DNA of 64,000 nt from Alphaproteobacteria bacterium Ga0077535 (GCA_001464425.1 LNEK01000012.1:62001-126000); one strand, 5' to 3'. Positions 44,096 to 52,835 are shown, counted from the first letter of the stretch. Translations and numbers: made by a program. The notes: generated from the sequence alone by a model not told the origin.

Positions 44096-44751
44096 TGCTC
44101 GGGCTCCATCTCATCGCCCTTTGAAGCGCTGGCTTCATCCTCCGGCTCTTCCAACGCCGGCTCGTCCGGGCCGGCCTCTTTCGGGAAGAGGTCGTCCTCG
44201 CGTCGTTCCAGATACTCAAGCATGAGGCCCTGGCAGAAATCGAGCTCAGCGTCTGTCAGCGGCCGATCGCGCGGAATGCCGTACCAGTATTCGAGGCATT
44301 TGCGGCAGCACGTCGCGGTGGCGTGCTGCGCGAAGTTGAGCGCCGTTTCTCCTTTCGGCGTTTGTGTGCCGTCACGGAAGATTTCCGGCCCAGCTTTGCC
44401 AACGCGCTGCACCAATTGCTTACGGATGCGCGCCTTGATCTCGTCCATGCCAATCTTCTTGGCTTTCCGGAGTGAGTCTTCGTCAAATGGCGCATTGAAG
44501 AATACGTAGCGGATCAGTTCGCGCTGCAGCTCGGTGAAGGTGTTGTCGATGTCGCCAATGTTGCGTTGCCGCACGCGTGGAAAATCCACCAGTTGCTTGC
44601 CGCAACCCTGGCAGTTTCCAGAGAAGTCCACTTTTCTCTTCCGCCTATTAGGCGCAAAGCAGTGCAAGCCGGAATCGCATTTATGATCGCCGCATTTGAT
44701 CTTCAGCGGCTCAAGGGGAATATCGTCGTCATCATCCATAGCGCTAATCAT
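44092..44751 (-). CDS. Zinc-ribbon-like protein of unknown function
   Basis: A protein of about 219 residues with paired Cys motifs: CGDHKC, GLHCFAP, GNCQGCG and CCRKCLEYW, so it likely binds one or two metal ions. A middle helical part (FTELQRELIRYVFFNAPFDE) and an acidic tail (DEPALEEPEDEASASKGDE) follow. The start overlaps the ImmA gene's stop by 8 nt (ATGATTAG); ATG 44739 is an alternative. It may be a nucleic-acid-binding partner of the radical SAM enzyme. Confidence 0.6.
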   Translation of the reverse strand: MISAMDDDDDIPLEPLKIKCGDHKCDSGLHCFAPNRRKRKVDFSGNCQGCGKQLVDFPRVRQRNIGDIDNTFTELQRELIRYVFFNAPFDEDSLRKAKKIGMDEIKARIRKQLVQRVGKAGPEIFRDGTQTPKGETALNFAQHATATCCRKCLEYWYGIPRDRPLTDAELDFCQGLMLEYLERREDDLFPKEAGPDEPALEEPEDEASASKGDEMEPEQ

Positions 44752-46144
44752 TCAAAGCTAAGGTTAGAAGTTCGAGTTCGCTCTCATCTATTTTTGTGAA
44801 GTCGAAGCGTTCGAAGAACACATCGCGCGCGACGGCGAGCGGTTGTTCGCCGCTTGGCTGCAAATTGGCCGCCGTACCCCACCAATTCTCGCCCTGGAAC
44901 GACAATCGAAATGCGAGGTAGTTCGCCAGTAGTCCAAGATCGGCGCCTTCGGACGTCGCGACCTCTTGAACGGCGCGCTTCAGCTTTCGGAGATCGCCGT
45001 CGGCGGCGGTGACCGATTTTTTTGCAAGCGTCTCGGCCTGGCCGTCGAAGGCGACATTGCCGGCAAACCGCATGGCGGCCTTTTCCTCCTTGGAATCGCG
45101 CCGCTCGTCTGAGGTTTCCGGCGCCTCCACCACCTCCAATGTCGCATCGTCTGGGTTCTGCGCGGCATGGAAGAGTTCGTGCAAAAGGTCGAAGATCCAG
45201 CGCGCCGTGAAGGCAGTCGCCTGTTTCAGCACGACGACATTGACATGATCAATTCGCCAACACGCGCCGTGAAACGCGCCGGAATCATTGAGCGGGAGCA
45301 CGACGACGCCGAGATCCCAGGCATAGTCGAGAGCGCTCCGAAGCGAGAGTTCGCCATACTTTTCGATCAGCTTGGCGCGGAAGGTCTTCCAATCCGCGGG
45401 CACGGGTTCACGTGGAGCCGACTGCATGGCGCGCGCGCAAAGCGTAGCAAGGTGGAAAGCGTATGCAGTGTAGATCGCCACGGAACGCGCATCGCGTCCT
45501 TTAGGCATTTTGAAGCGCGCCATTGCTGCGCCAAGCCCGGGCGGATCGGGTGCGACAGGTCCAAATAGCTGACTTTCCGACCATCCAAACAGCCGGGTTG
45601 TCGTGTTCGCCAGTCGCCGAACGCCTTCCGCCGACGCTGGCAGTTGAGGCGAGAGGCGTTTTTGTATGAAGTCAGCATCGAGCCCGGTGGCGGCGAGGCG
45701 TTTGACCAAACCATCGATCGTATCGGCGTCATAGAGTTCAAGTCGCTTGCTGATGCGCAGGCCAATGGCGTCGGCAATTTGCCGGATGCGCGCGAAACTC
45801 GCGCCCTCATAGCGCGTCGTTTCGTAGCGCTGGATTTGCTGCTCCTTCAGACCCAGGCGATCGGCCAGGTCTTTCTGCGTCAATCCTGCAGCGATGCGTG
45901 CTCTGATCAAACCTTCAGGCAGCTCGGACAGAGCGCTTAATTCGAGAACGGAAATATCGCCGCCGCGCAGCGCTTCGTAGTCTTCAATTTCTTTGCGAAT
46001 GAGATCGGCTTGGCTCTGCAGGGCGCCTTTTTGCGCCGCGGCAATCAGAGCGTCGCCATCTGCGGCCGAGCTCGCTGCGAGTTCTGCTTCGAAGCGCGCA
46101 AGTTGCGTGCGCGCCATCTGTAGCTGTCGTTCATTGGTGATCAT
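44744..46144 (-). CDS. XRE-type HTH and ImmA/IrrE metallopeptidase
   Basis: A 466-residue protein with three parts: a helical head (residues 1-75, QLQMARTQLARFEAEL), an XRE helix-turn-helix (RARIAAGLTQKDLADRLGLK, 81-120) and an ImmA/IrrE domain with HELFHAA at 322-328 as the zinc-binding catalytic motif. Such proteins repress and then self-relieve gene expression after a signal or DNA damage. It follows the DUF6932 gene by 4-nt overlap; it probably controls the seven-gene operon through the palindrome at 46587-46606. Confidence 0.85.
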   Translation of the reverse strand: MITNERQLQMARTQLARFEAELAASSAADGDALIAAAQKGALQSQADLIRKEIEDYEALRGGDISVLELSALSELPEGLIRARIAAGLTQKDLADRLGLKEQQIQRYETTRYEGASFARIRQIADAIGLRISKRLELYDADTIDGLVKRLAATGLDADFIQKRLSPQLPASAEGVRRLANTTTRLFGWSESQLFGPVAPDPPGLGAAMARFKMPKGRDARSVAIYTAYAFHLATLCARAMQSAPREPVPADWKTFRAKLIEKYGELSLRSALDYAWDLGVVVLPLNDSGAFHGACWRIDHVNVVVLKQATAFTARWIFDLLHELFHAAQNPDDATLEVVEAPETSDERRDSKEEKAAMRFAGNVAFDGQAETLAKKSVTAADGDLRKLKRAVQEVATSEGADLGLLANYLAFRLSFQGENWWGTAANLQPSGEQPLAVARDVFFERFDFTKIDESELELLTLALND

Positions 46145-46590
46145 GGCAGCGTTCTCAGGTCGATTTGCACCACGCCTTTTGCGAGGCCCGACCTGTCCTT
46201 CTGAAAGAACTCCAAGAAAATGACCCCCGATTTGCGCTCAGCGATCGCCCCCCACGGAAACGTTTCGCCCAGATATTTGGCTTTCATCGCTTTGCGGCCG
46301 TCCCAGTGCCGCAGCAAAATCGGATCGACCTTGGCGCCGTCGACGCCGGTCGGATCAAACGCCGCGTCGTAATCGCCCGGCTCGTCCTTCGCGGACACAA
46401 AGCTCCCATCGATGATGACCACGAGGCAGCCCGCGGCTTTGAGGTTGCGCAGGGCCCGTAACAGGCCTGCGCAAAGTCTCACCCGCCAATCGTTCCAACC
46501 GAACCTCTGAGCAAACGCGGCCCAGGTCAGGCTGTGTATGCCCGGCGGCAAATACCCGGTGTCTTTGTCGAACTGGGGAATCACAGACAC
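46141..46590 (-). CDS. DUF6932-like nucleotidyltransferase-fold protein
   Basis: A 149-residue protein. GYLPPGIHSLTWAAFAQRFG is the DUF6932 head. IIDGSFVSAKDEPGDYDAAF contains GS followed nine residues later by DYD, the polymerase-beta nucleotidyltransferase pattern. The start is GTG 46590, which lies inside the operator palindrome; GTG 46584 is an alternative. It leads the seven-gene operon. Such proteins often pair with XRE/ImmA genes as toxin-antitoxin or defence modules. Whether it transfers nucleotides is unproven. Confidence 0.72.
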   Translation of the reverse strand: MSVIPQFDKDTGYLPPGIHSLTWAAFAQRFGWNDWRVRLCAGLLRALRNLKAAGCLVVIIDGSFVSAKDEPGDYDAAFDPTGVDGAKVDPILLRHWDGRKAMKAKYLGETFPWGAIAERKSGVIFLEFFQKDRSGLAKGVVQIDLRTLP

Positions 46591-46606
46591 AACGATAACG
46601 TTGTGT
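46587..46606. promoter_or_regulatory. Operator-like palindrome before the seven-gene operon
   Basis: ACACAACG, 4 bases ATAA, CGTTGTGT: perfect 8-bp arms. It overlaps the GTG start of the DUF6932 gene, so a bound repressor such as the XRE/ImmA protein would also block translation initiation or a leaderless transcript. A second weaker pair (TGTGCT/AGCACA) lies just to its right. Confidence 0.55.
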
Positions 46607-46735
46607 GCTGTAATAAGTCAAGCACAAAGGCAGAACATCCGCGCATATCCACGCTCGGATAATTGCTCAGAAAGTATCAGATTGAGATGCTTTCTACGCA
46701 ATCCGTCGGATTGGATTGGATATTAGGTATTCAAA

Positions 46736-46752
46736 GTATCGACATGTGATAC
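46736..46752. promoter_or_regulatory. Operator-like inverted repeat before abiE
   Basis: GTATC, 7 bases, GATAC, ending 3 bp before the AbiEi start codon. AbiEi antitoxins repress their own operon by binding such repeats. Confidence 0.4.
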
Positions 46753-46755
46753 GTT

Positions 46756-47565
46756 ATGAGCGTGAAAACGGAACGCCATCCCCCTCACGCGCGCGCCTAC
46801 GTGGACGACCTAGCTGCCTCTGGCCGTCACCATTTCACGTCGGCAGACGCCCAAAAGGCGCTTGGCGTGTCGCCGGCCGCGGCAAAGCTCGCCCTGGGCC
46901 GCCTAGCCAAGCAGAAGCTTGTGGCCTCTCCGGCACGCGGCTTCTACGTGATCGTGCCCCCTGAATATCGTGCGCTGGGATGCCTGCCGGGCGACCAATT
47001 CATCCCGGCGCTCATGCAATGGCAGGGGCTCTCTTATTATGCCGGGCTGCTGTCGGCGGCTCAGTATTATGGCGCGGCGCACCATGCGCCGCAGGTTTTC
47101 CAGGTACTGCTGCCGCGGCGGCGTCTCAACATCGCGTGCGGCGCCGTGCGCGTCGCTTTCTACGCGCGCCGCAATCTCTCGGCCGTCGCCACGCGCTTGT
47201 TCAACACGCCCCGCGGTACGATCGCGGTGTCCACGCCTGAGGCCACGGCGATTGATCTCGTCGGCTATCATCATCATGTCGGCGGCTTCGACAACGTCGC
47301 CACGGTCCTCGCCGAACTTGCGGAACAGATTGATGCAGCCAAGCTCGTCGATGCCGCGCAGACGGCGCCGCTGCCGTGGGCGCAGCGTCTGGGCTATTTG
47401 CTGGATCACATCGGCGCGGGCGATCGGGCAGGGCCGTTGCGGGACTATGTGAAAGCACTGGCGCACGATTATGCGCCACTTCTGTCGTCGGCAGACTCCG
47501 TCCAAGCCAAACGCGATCCGAACTGGAAGCTCTTGATCAATGAGCGCGTGGAGGCCGAAGTTTGA
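46756..47565 (+). CDS. abiEi: AbiEi antitoxin
   Basis: A 269-residue antitoxin of a type IV toxin-antitoxin pair. The N-terminal winged helix (ADAQKALGVSPAAAKLALGRL, then GFYVIVPPEYRALGCLPG) binds DNA; the rest is the antitoxin domain with LSYYAGLLSAAQYYGAAHHAP and STPEATAIDLVGYHHHVGG. AbiEi neutralises AbiEii and represses the operon. Its stop overlaps the toxin's TTG start (TTGA). It is divergent from the seven-gene operon. Confidence 0.9.
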   Translation: MSVKTERHPPHARAYVDDLAASGRHHFTSADAQKALGVSPAAAKLALGRLAKQKLVASPARGFYVIVPPEYRALGCLPGDQFIPALMQWQGLSYYAGLLSAAQYYGAAHHAPQVFQVLLPRRRLNIACGAVRVAFYARRNLSAVATRLFNTPRGTIAVSTPEATAIDLVGYHHHVGGFDNVATVLAELAEQIDAAKLVDAAQTAPLPWAQRLGYLLDHIGAGDRAGPLRDYVKALAHDYAPLLSSADSVQAKRDPNWKLLINERVEAEV

Positions 47566-48389
47566 TCCCGCGCGACTACATCACCGCCTGGCGCAAGAAC
47601 GCGCCATGGGTGCAGGACATCCAAGTCGAGCAGGACCTGGTGATCTGTCGCGCCCTCGTGGCGATCTTCGTCCATCCCCTCTTGTCGAAGGCGCTGGCCT
47701 TCCGAGGCGGCACCGCGCTCTACAAACTCTTCCTGAAGCCGGCTGCCCGCTATTCTGAGGACATCGATCTGGTGCAGGTGGAGGCAGCGCCCGCGGGACC
47801 CATCATGGACGCGCTGCACGAAGTGCTCGATCCATGGTTGGGCAAGCCGAGCTTCAAGCAAAGCGAAGGCCGCGTCACTTTTTTCTATCGCTTCGAGTCA
47901 GAGGGCCAACCGCCGGTCAGGTTACGGCTCAAGGTCGAGATCAACACGCGCGAGCACTTTACCGTCTATGGGCTCACGACGCAGCGGTTCGCCGTCGACT
48001 CGCCCTGGTTCGCGGGCGAATGTGCAATTCTGACATACGATTTGGACGAATTGCTGGGCACCAAGATGCGCGCGTTGCATCAGCGCAGGAAGGGGCGCGA
48101 TCTCTTGGACCTTCATCTCGCCTTGGAAAGCGGCTCCGCTGATCCCGAGCGCACCGTCGATGCGTTTCGTCGTTACATGGACGAAGAAGGTCATCCGACG
48201 ACACGTGCCATGTTCGAGAAGACCTTCGCCGCCAAGCTCGACGACCCTGTGTTTCGCGCCGACATCGGCCCGCTCCTGGCGCCGGGCTACGTCTGGGACA
48301 TAGATGCAGCCGCTGACAATGTGCGCATGCGACTGATCGAGATATTGCCAGGCGATCCCTGGAAGGGAGACGGCAAGCCGAAGGCATGA
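47562..48389 (+). CDS. abiEii: AbiEii nucleotidyltransferase toxin
   Basis: A 275-residue nucleotidyltransferase: FRGGTALYKLFLKPAARYSE with SEDIDLV at 65-71 is the catalytic GG[S/T]...DhD pattern. Later Lys/Arg residues near GTKMRALHQRRKGRDLLDLH fit the family. AbiEii stops growth and limits phage when AbiEi is lost. The start is TTG, overlapping the antitoxin stop. Full length for the family. Confidence 0.92.
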   Translation: MIPRDYITAWRKNAPWVQDIQVEQDLVICRALVAIFVHPLLSKALAFRGGTALYKLFLKPAARYSEDIDLVQVEAAPAGPIMDALHEVLDPWLGKPSFKQSEGRVTFFYRFESEGQPPVRLRLKVEINTREHFTVYGLTTQRFAVDSPWFAGECAILTYDLDELLGTKMRALHQRRKGRDLLDLHLALESGSADPERTVDAFRRYMDEEGHPTTRAMFEKTFAAKLDDPVFRADIGPLLAPGYVWDIDAAADNVRMRLIEILPGDPWKGDGKPKA

Positions 48390-48600
48390 CGAGCCGTTGC
48401 AGTTTTCCGCGCAGGAAGCGTCGGGAAACAGCGGGAAATCATCGCGTCGGTGACACGACCGCAACGACATGGCGGTTTGGAGCCATGCGCCGTCGAGCGC
48501 ACCTTTGACGTGAACTGCGAGGCATTACTGCGTTGGATGCAGGCTGCGGAGGGCGACGACCGGGAAGAGGATCAAGAGAACGACTGGGACGCACCCCCGT

Positions 48601-48771
48601 TCACCGTTGCTTGTCAGTGTGGCGCTGAAACTCCTCGCGCGCCAGCTGCTTGCCGATCAGCCGGGCGAGCTGCTGCAGTTTCTCGTTAGCCTCCGGGGTG
48701 CGTGCCGCGAGGTGTGAGGTCTCTGGAAGCCCCGAGGGGTCAATCCCGCCGCCATCTCGATCCGTCGCCAT
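48601..48771 (-). CDS. Small integrase-linked protein
   Basis: A 56-residue protein: MATDRDGGGIDPSGLPETSH, then helix NEKLQQLARLIGKQLAREEF. It lies on the same strand as, and about 280 bp downstream of, the integrase. Short helical proteins of this look follow tyrosine recombinases in alphaproteobacterial elements. It may assist recombination; no direct evidence. Confidence 0.5.
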   Translation of the reverse strand: MATDRDGGGIDPSGLPETSHLAARTPEANEKLQQLARLIGKQLAREEFQRHTDKQR

Positions 48772-49054
48772 AATCCGTTCTAACGGGAGAGCGACACGCC
48801 GGAAATGTCCGGAAAGGCGTTTGAGCCTTCAGGGCCCGTCCTTAGGTGGCTCCTGGGCGACCAAGCTTCGATTCCAGTCCTGAAGGACGCCAAACACCTG
48901 GTCCCAGGCCCGGAATTCGGCCAATTCGGGGTTCAAACAATTATCGTCGCGGCCCACCATTTTCCCCCTGTTTTTCCGGGAAAATATAGAAGCCTGCAAA
49001 CCAAGTCTGCAAACTTTCGTTCTCGACCTGTAACGCGTTCGTTCTGCGTTCCAC

Positions 49055-50389
49055 TCATTGCTTCGGTAGGATCAGGCCGCGCTTTTGCTGGATCTCCACA
49101 GTGATCTTGGCGCTGGTTTGCACATAAACCTCACAGTTCATGGCGCTGTCCTTGTGGGCGGTGAGGTGGCGAACCTTATCGAGGGCGACGCCCATCTCTT
49201 CGGCCTCGGTGGCCGCACTGTGGCGCATATGGTCGTAGATGCGTTTGCGACCGCCAGCCTTCACCACCTGCTCTTGCAGCGTGATCATGTGGCCGCGCAT
49301 GCGGGCGTCGTCCCTGACCGGCTCGTAGGGATCGCCGAAGGGATCGGTGACCAGAAAGAACGCGCCGCTCTCGTCGATCTCACGCAGCAGACGATCACTG
49401 AGAGGAATGAATGTCGGCTGTCCGGTTTTGCCGCGGTCAAAGTCGATTCCGCGATAGCCTTCGCGTTCGACAACATGGGTGGCTTTCTCCCAGGTCATGA
49501 CGTCGGTGCTGTCAGCCGCGGTCTCATACATCAATCGGATGAGAATTGATCCGCCGCGCCAGGCAACCTTGCGCCGTCTGCCGATTGCGTTCTGCCAGCC
49601 CGGCGTGGTGAGGGCGACGTGGCAATAGAAATCTACATCTGTGCGCGACCAGCACTCGACGTTGGATTTGCGCCCGCCTTTGACGCGCTTCCTCAGTCTG
49701 CGCTTTACGCTGGCCTTCCTGCCGTTGAGCGGGTTGGTTTCGAGCACGCCCTCTTCGCCGGCAATGCCGAACAATTGGCTGAGCGCATCGCGGATGTTTT
49801 TGCGCTGACCTGGTGTGAAGAGGTTCAGATAGTCGCGGACCTGCAGCGGCGTCATCAACGAGACAGGGGCGTGGCGTATCGAAATTGACCAAGCCATCAC
49901 CGAACGCAGCGAGCGTATATAAAGTTTGCGTGTTCTTGGCTCGCAGTTCAGCCACTCTTCCCGTGCTCTGGGATCGGGATTAAGTGCGGCGTCAGATGTC
50001 GACAGCCGACCTTCGACTGCGGCGAGCAGATCTGGTCCGCCCCATTTTTCGATGAGCCACGGCGCGCTGCCGACGCGTGTCGTTGGAGGGCGATCATCGG
50101 CGCTCGACCGACCCACTCTGAGCGCAGCAAAGAGGGCGGCAGCGTCTTCTTTGACGCGGATGATGCATTGAAGATCGTCGGGCCCTTTGCAGTAAGGCTT
50201 TGCCTTCGGCAGATTAATGGTTGGGGGCCAACCGTCGGGGCGCAATCGCGCCGGCACGTGGAATTGGATGAGCCATGTACCGGCCGCGGCCCCGCGGCGC
50301 CGCAGATATTTTGGCACGACGTACAAGCCCAGCCAGGGCCAAGCGGATCGCTTCTTCATTGACCGTCCAACCTGTGGCGGTTTGCTCAC
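49055..50389 (-). CDS. int: Tyrosine recombinase / site-specific integrase
   Basis: A 444-residue recombinase. The N-terminal domain (WPWLGLYVVPKYLRRRG) and core-binding domain (LYIRSLRSVMAWSISIRHAP) are followed by the catalytic domain: IRLMYETAADSTDVMTW (first Arg), then YDHMRHSAATEAEEMG and LTAHKDSAMNCEVYVQ (His and active-site Tyr). The usual HxxR box has Asp where His is common. Start GTG 50389, with ATG 50359 as an option. It is downstream of the AlpA-like gene, whose frame overlaps it, forming one integrase module. Confidence 0.8.
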   Translation of the reverse strand: MSKPPQVGRSMKKRSAWPWLGLYVVPKYLRRRGAAAGTWLIQFHVPARLRPDGWPPTINLPKAKPYCKGPDDLQCIIRVKEDAAALFAALRVGRSSADDRPPTTRVGSAPWLIEKWGGPDLLAAVEGRLSTSDAALNPDPRAREEWLNCEPRTRKLYIRSLRSVMAWSISIRHAPVSLMTPLQVRDYLNLFTPGQRKNIRDALSQLFGIAGEEGVLETNPLNGRKASVKRRLRKRVKGGRKSNVECWSRTDVDFYCHVALTTPGWQNAIGRRRKVAWRGGSILIRLMYETAADSTDVMTWEKATHVVEREGYRGIDFDRGKTGQPTFIPLSDRLLREIDESGAFFLVTDPFGDPYEPVRDDARMRGHMITLQEQVVKAGGRKRIYDHMRHSAATEAEEMGVALDKVRHLTAHKDSAMNCEVYVQTSAKITVEIQQKRGLILPKQ

Positions 50390-50633
50390 TTCGCTTTCCG
50401 GCGAGATGATCTTCTACTTCGCAGCGTCGCCAGCGATCCACGTCAATCTTCGGCGGAAATTTCCCAGCGTTGATGCGGCGGCGCAGTTGCTGCGCATTCC
50501 AGCCTGTCCGCGCGCGCACCTCGGCGCCGTTGATCCAATCGCTCGCGATGACGTCGTCGGTTTGGGGCTCACGCATCATCGTGCTGCCGTCAGAGAACGG
50601 AAATCGAATTTTGCGCATATTAGCAATCATCAT
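50214..50633 (-). CDS. AlpA/excisionase-like protein (3' end uncertain)
   Basis: The clear part, DWINGAEVRARTGWNAQQLRRR and INAGKFPPKIDVDRWRRCEV, is an AlpA/Xis-type winged helix, used as recombination direction factor or regulator. The N-terminus MIANMRKIRFPFSDG is at ATG 50633. The frame runs on to 50214, 176 bp into the integrase gene, and that part is probably an overlap artefact or a shared region. The gene is preceded by the 80-bp leader repeated at 52881. Confidence 0.55.
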   Translation of the reverse strand: MMIANMRKIRFPFSDGSTMMREPQTDDVIASDWINGAEVRARTGWNAQQLRRRINAGKFPPKIDVDRWRRCEVEDHLAGKRSEQTATGWTVNEEAIRLALAGLVRRAKISAAPRGRGRYMAHPIPRAGAIAPRRLAPNH

Positions 50634-50710
50634 GGTCAGGGCTTGCGGCTTCTCCCGTAGGCTGCGCCGCGCCCCGGAGTGTGTCCTGCTTGGCGTGGCG
50701 GGGGACAAAG
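50631..50710 (-). repeat. AlpA leader repeat, copy A
   Basis: About 80 bp that match 52881-52961 at roughly 80 percent by eye, sharing GGCTTGCGGCTTCTCCCGT and GGCGGGGGACAAAG-like ends. Both copies sit just upstream of an AlpA-like gene on the minus strand, with their own ATG frames, so this is a shared leader or integration-module signature. Confidence 0.6.
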
Positions 50711-51295
50711 CGAAGCCATGCTCGAGGCCGTTATGGCAAGATAGCGTTGCTTCGAGGTCGTGCTAGTCTGGGGCGCGCTCGATCCATATCGATGTGCGCG
50801 CAATGCACGCCCCTAACGCGGAGATCAACGAGCTAGCGAATGTAGACAAAACACCACACTCTTCGGCAAAATCGCGATCTTGAATGATTTCCGAAGGTTA
50901 GTTTTTTTGCCGGTGGAGTTGTCGGCATACGCGCCCGTTGAGCGCGCAAAAACCGCGTGGAATAAGCAAAAACAACTCGCTCCGCACAATCGAGTGGGAA
51001 TGATTCAGGGCCTTTCGCTGCCTTTCGACAACAATCGAAAAAGCGGCCCAAATACCTGAGAAGTAAGACAAAATCTCTCGACTACGTTCACCAACTGGCG
51101 CGGGTCGTCGAAATCTTTTGACGGTATAGCTGACGGTGCGCTCAGCGTTGCCCAATTGACCTTTGCTCCATACCGTCGCCCGAAATCTCGTCGCGACGGT
51201 ATTTCGGTCGGTGAAAACGCTATCCTATTCAATTGGATGCGCTGAAATTGAGCCCGAAAAATGCGTGACGGTATTTCTTATGGAGGTATTTCGTC
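50711..51295. other. AT-richer intergenic region between two integrase modules
   Basis: About 590 bp without a convincing gene. Its 3' end holds the inverted repeat at 51170-51202 and two copies of GACGGTATTTC. It could contain an attachment site or integrase arm sites; the boundaries cannot be told without a second genome. Confidence 0.4.
51170..51202. repeat. ATACCGTCGC / GCGACGGTAT inverted repeat
   Basis: Perfect 10-bp arms (51170-51179 and 51193-51202) with a 13-nt spacer. GACGGTATTTC recurs at 51195-51205, 51267-51277 and inside the integrase gene at 51466-51476. Such clustered sites are expected for integrase arm-binding or an operator. Confidence 0.5.
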
Positions 51296-52548
51296 GTGCT
51301 CAGTGATGTGCGCTCAAGGCTCTGAAACCAAGGCCAAAAACCTACAAAGTTGCGGACCGAGACGGCATGTACGTTGTGGTCTCGCCGGCGGGCTCGGTCG
51401 TCTTTCGGCTGGATTACAGGCTGAACGGCCGGCGTGAGACGCTGACCATCGGCAAGTACGGGCGTGACGGTATTTCATTGGCGGACGCACGCGAAGCGTG
51501 CGTCAAAGCGCGAAAGACCGTCAAAGCCGGCCTCTCGCCCGCGCAGGAAAAGCAGCGTGAAAAAGTGCGCCTGAAGGCTGCGCAAACCTTCGGTGATTTC
51601 GCCGAGCGCTGGTTTGCGGAATCCTCGATGGCCGACAGTACGCGCTCGATGCGCCGCTCGATCTACGCCCGTGATCTAGAGGGGGCCTGGAAGAAGCGAC
51701 TGCTCAGCGAGATCAGCGCCCACGATCTTCGCGCGTCTGTCACCGGATTAAGGAACGCGGTGCGCCGGCGACCGCCGTCCACGTGCGCGACATCACCAAG
51801 CAGATATTTAGATTTGCAATCTTGCACGGCGAGAAGGTCGCCAATCCGGCCGACGAAGTCGGGCCCGCCTCGATCGCGACCTTCGCGCCCAAGGACCGCT
51901 CATTGGTCTGCCAATGAAGTTCGCCTGATGCTGCGCCTTTTGGAGCAGGTGACGACATTGCCGACCATACGCCTAGGTTTGAAGCTCATCCTGCTGACCA
52001 TGGTGCGCAAGAGTGAATTGCAGGATGCGGTCTGGGACGAGATCGATTTCGAGAACGCCGTCTGGTCGATACCGAAGGAGCGGATGAAGCGGCGCCATCC
52101 GCACAACGTCTATTTTTCGCAGCAAGCGCTCGACATCTTTGTGGCCCTGAAGACCTGCGCCGGCAATTCTAACTACGTATTGCCGTCGCGCTATGACTCC
52201 GATGCGCCGATGTCCCGCGCGACTTTCAATCGGGTCACGTCGGCGATCGCCGAGCTTGCACGCAAAGAGGATCTGCCGCTTGCGCCCTTTACGGTGCATG
52301 ATCTGCGACGCACCGGCTCGACGCAGCTCAATGAATTGGGCTTCAACCGCGACTGGATCGAAAAGTGCCTGGCGCACGAAGACCGGACCTCGTCGCGAGG
52401 CGTCTATAATCGCGCCGAGTACGAGCCGCAGCGCCGGCACATGCTGCAGGAATGGGCCAACATCATCGACGCCTGGTCGCGCGGTGAGCGCTATGCGGTG
52501 ACGCTTGCGCCGCCAACGCCGGTCATAGCGCTCCAGTCCGATATCTAG
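51296..52548 (+). pseudogene. P4-type integrase with three indels
   Basis: This integrase belongs to the P4/DUF4102 type: KPRPKTYKVADRDGMYVVVS near the start, then a catalytic end with TMVRKSELQDAVW, FTVHDLRRTGSTQL and AHEDRTSSRGVYNRAEY (Arg, His-Arg and Tyr in place). Its natural start is GTG 51296 behind TGGAGG. One base is missing after about codon 6, one near 51732 (where RIKERGAPATAVHV is pushed out of frame) and one extra is present near 51906, returning the frame to ANEVRLML. Each can be undone by a single base. A continuous frame from ATG 51367 exists, but its middle 55 or so residues are garbled. Confidence 0.75.
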
Positions 52549-52550
52549 CT

Positions 52551-52835
52551 TCAGAGAGCTTTCTTCGTCGGCGCCTTTACGGGAGGTGCTTTGCGCCGAC
52601 CGACATCTGGATAAGCGACATGGGGATGTTCCTCAGCCCGCCGCTTCTGCAGCCATTGTTGGACTTCGCCTAGATCCCAGACGGCGCACCGTGCGGTGAG
52701 ATAGAAGCGCCGCGGGAACTCGCCGCGCAGCTCCATTTCGTAGATCGTCGTATCTGCAAGCGGCACTAATTCGCGCAGCTGCGCGCGGCGGATGGGGCGG
52801 ACGTCGTGCGGATCGTTCTCGTGCGTGCGAGGCAT
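52551..52835 (-). CDS. AlpA/excisionase-like protein
   Basis: A 94-residue protein: RRAQLRELVPLADTTIYEME, then LRGEFPRRFYLTARCAVWDL with GEVQQWLQKRR is a complete AlpA winged helix. A basic tail (RRKAPPVKAPTKKAL) may bind DNA. The start at 52835 gives MPRTHENDPHDVRP. It is convergent with the second integrase, whose stop is 2 bp away, and lies behind the leader repeat copy B. Confidence 0.75.
   Translation of the reverse strand: MPRTHENDPHDVRPIRRAQLRELVPLADTTIYEMELRGEFPRRFYLTARCAVWDLGEVQQWLQKRRAEEHPHVAYPDVGRRKAPPVKAPTKKAL

Noticed and set aside
48450-48689. Small plus-strand frame after AbiEii
   Set aside because: It overlaps antisense the more convincing 56-residue integrase-linked gene at 48601-48771.
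48830-48950. Possible tRNA or attachment site (TTCGATTCC stretch)
   Set aside because: No cloverleaf could be built around it; the T-loop-like string alone is not enough.
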